A stretch of 32,225 bases of DNA from positions 1 to 32,225 of the IMG/VR virus record IMGVR_UViG_3300009684_000104. One strand, given 5' to 3'. The notes under the pieces were generated by a model. It was given only the letters and a program-made list of their open reading frames with translations, had not been told where the DNA came from and searched no databases. A program made the translations under genes and the position numbers. Positions 32,101-32,225 of this stretch are shown in pieces. Numbering within the stretch: position 1 is the stretch's first letter; each line of letters starts with the position of its first letter. This DNA is from a virus.

Positions 32101-32225
32101 AACTCCTCTATTTTAGTTACCACCTCATACTTGTACTTTCTATTAATTATCTTTAGTAGTATGAGTAACCTCTCTGCCTCAGCATAATTAATTCTACCTT
32201 CTTCATCAAGCTGAACTACAAGTCC
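32097..32225 (-). CDS. Partial gene running off the right edge, function unknown
   Basis: The frame is open from the right edge to a TGA at 32097-32099; 42 residues are visible, 'LVVQLDEEGRINYAEAERLL' then 'ILLKIINRKYKYEVVTKIEE'. It looks helical and charged. The stop overlaps the start of the 30-residue ORF (ATGA). The 5' end lies outside the window. Confidence 0.5.
   Translation of the reverse strand, partial: GLVVQLDEEGRINYAEAERLLILLKIINRKYKYEVVTKIEEL

Noticed and set aside
1-32225. CRISPR array, tRNA genes, insertion sequences or integrase
   Set aside because: Intergenic gaps are all below about 130 nt, and no cloverleaf, spaced repeats, transposase or integrase motifs were seen by eye.

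Overview
This window looks like the late (structural) half of an A+T-rich, tailed, short-tailed (podovirus-type) phage or prophage of a Bacteroidota host. It resembles the crAss-like / Cellulophaga-podovirus type. The evidence is as follows. Seven upstream regions carry the Bacteroidota -7 promoter box TAnnTTTG, and there are no Shine-Dalgarno sequences, only A/T-rich leaders. A contiguous virion set is present (terminase, portal, scaffold, coat, connector/ring proteins, a very large stabilisation or muzzle-type protein, and internal ejection-type proteins). No tail-tube, sheath or tape-measure gene is visible. Family assignments were made by reading the translated sequence and from memory; no database search was run. 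The genetic code looks standard. Nearly all + strand genes end in TAA, and no stop recoding is needed.

Layout. 1-2289: two tail-appendage genes. The first is truncated by the left edge and has a discoidin-like domain plus a beta-solenoid; the second is a small fibre-like protein with a virion-docking N-terminus. 2315-3858: a terminator/promoter unit, then a small conserved gene, a protein with two tandem GroES-like folds, a disordered basic Ser/Lys-rich protein ending in CKNC, and another terminator/promoter. 3878-11363: packaging and head module (small terminase candidate, TerL, portal, scaffold, major capsid protein). 11391-19545: head-completion and tail module (unknown capsid-proximal protein, two connector/ring proteins, the 1611-residue stabilisation/muzzle protein, and a 248-residue companion). 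19552-30204: a GNAT-like gene, then internal virion (ejection) proteins of 236, 570, 1081 and 1340 residues, with a ferritin gene carrying an apparently complete ferroxidase centre between the last two.

At 30205-30240 a bidirectional terminator separates the rightward late genes from a leftward block of small genes. This block holds a PD-(D/E)XK-type nuclease, a Cys-rich protein, a conserved protein of unknown function, and a cascade of very small ORFs linked by ATGA stop/start overlaps. The last of these runs off the right edge.

Transcription is punctuated: four intrinsic terminators on the + strand are each followed, directly or within about 30 bases, by a TAnnTTTG box. Each unit can therefore be dosed independently (for example coat protein versus connectors). 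The most notable cargo is the ferritin in the virion cluster, followed by the tandem GroES-like protein, the (TAAAAAA)4 repeat abutting a start codon, and the micro-ORF cascade.
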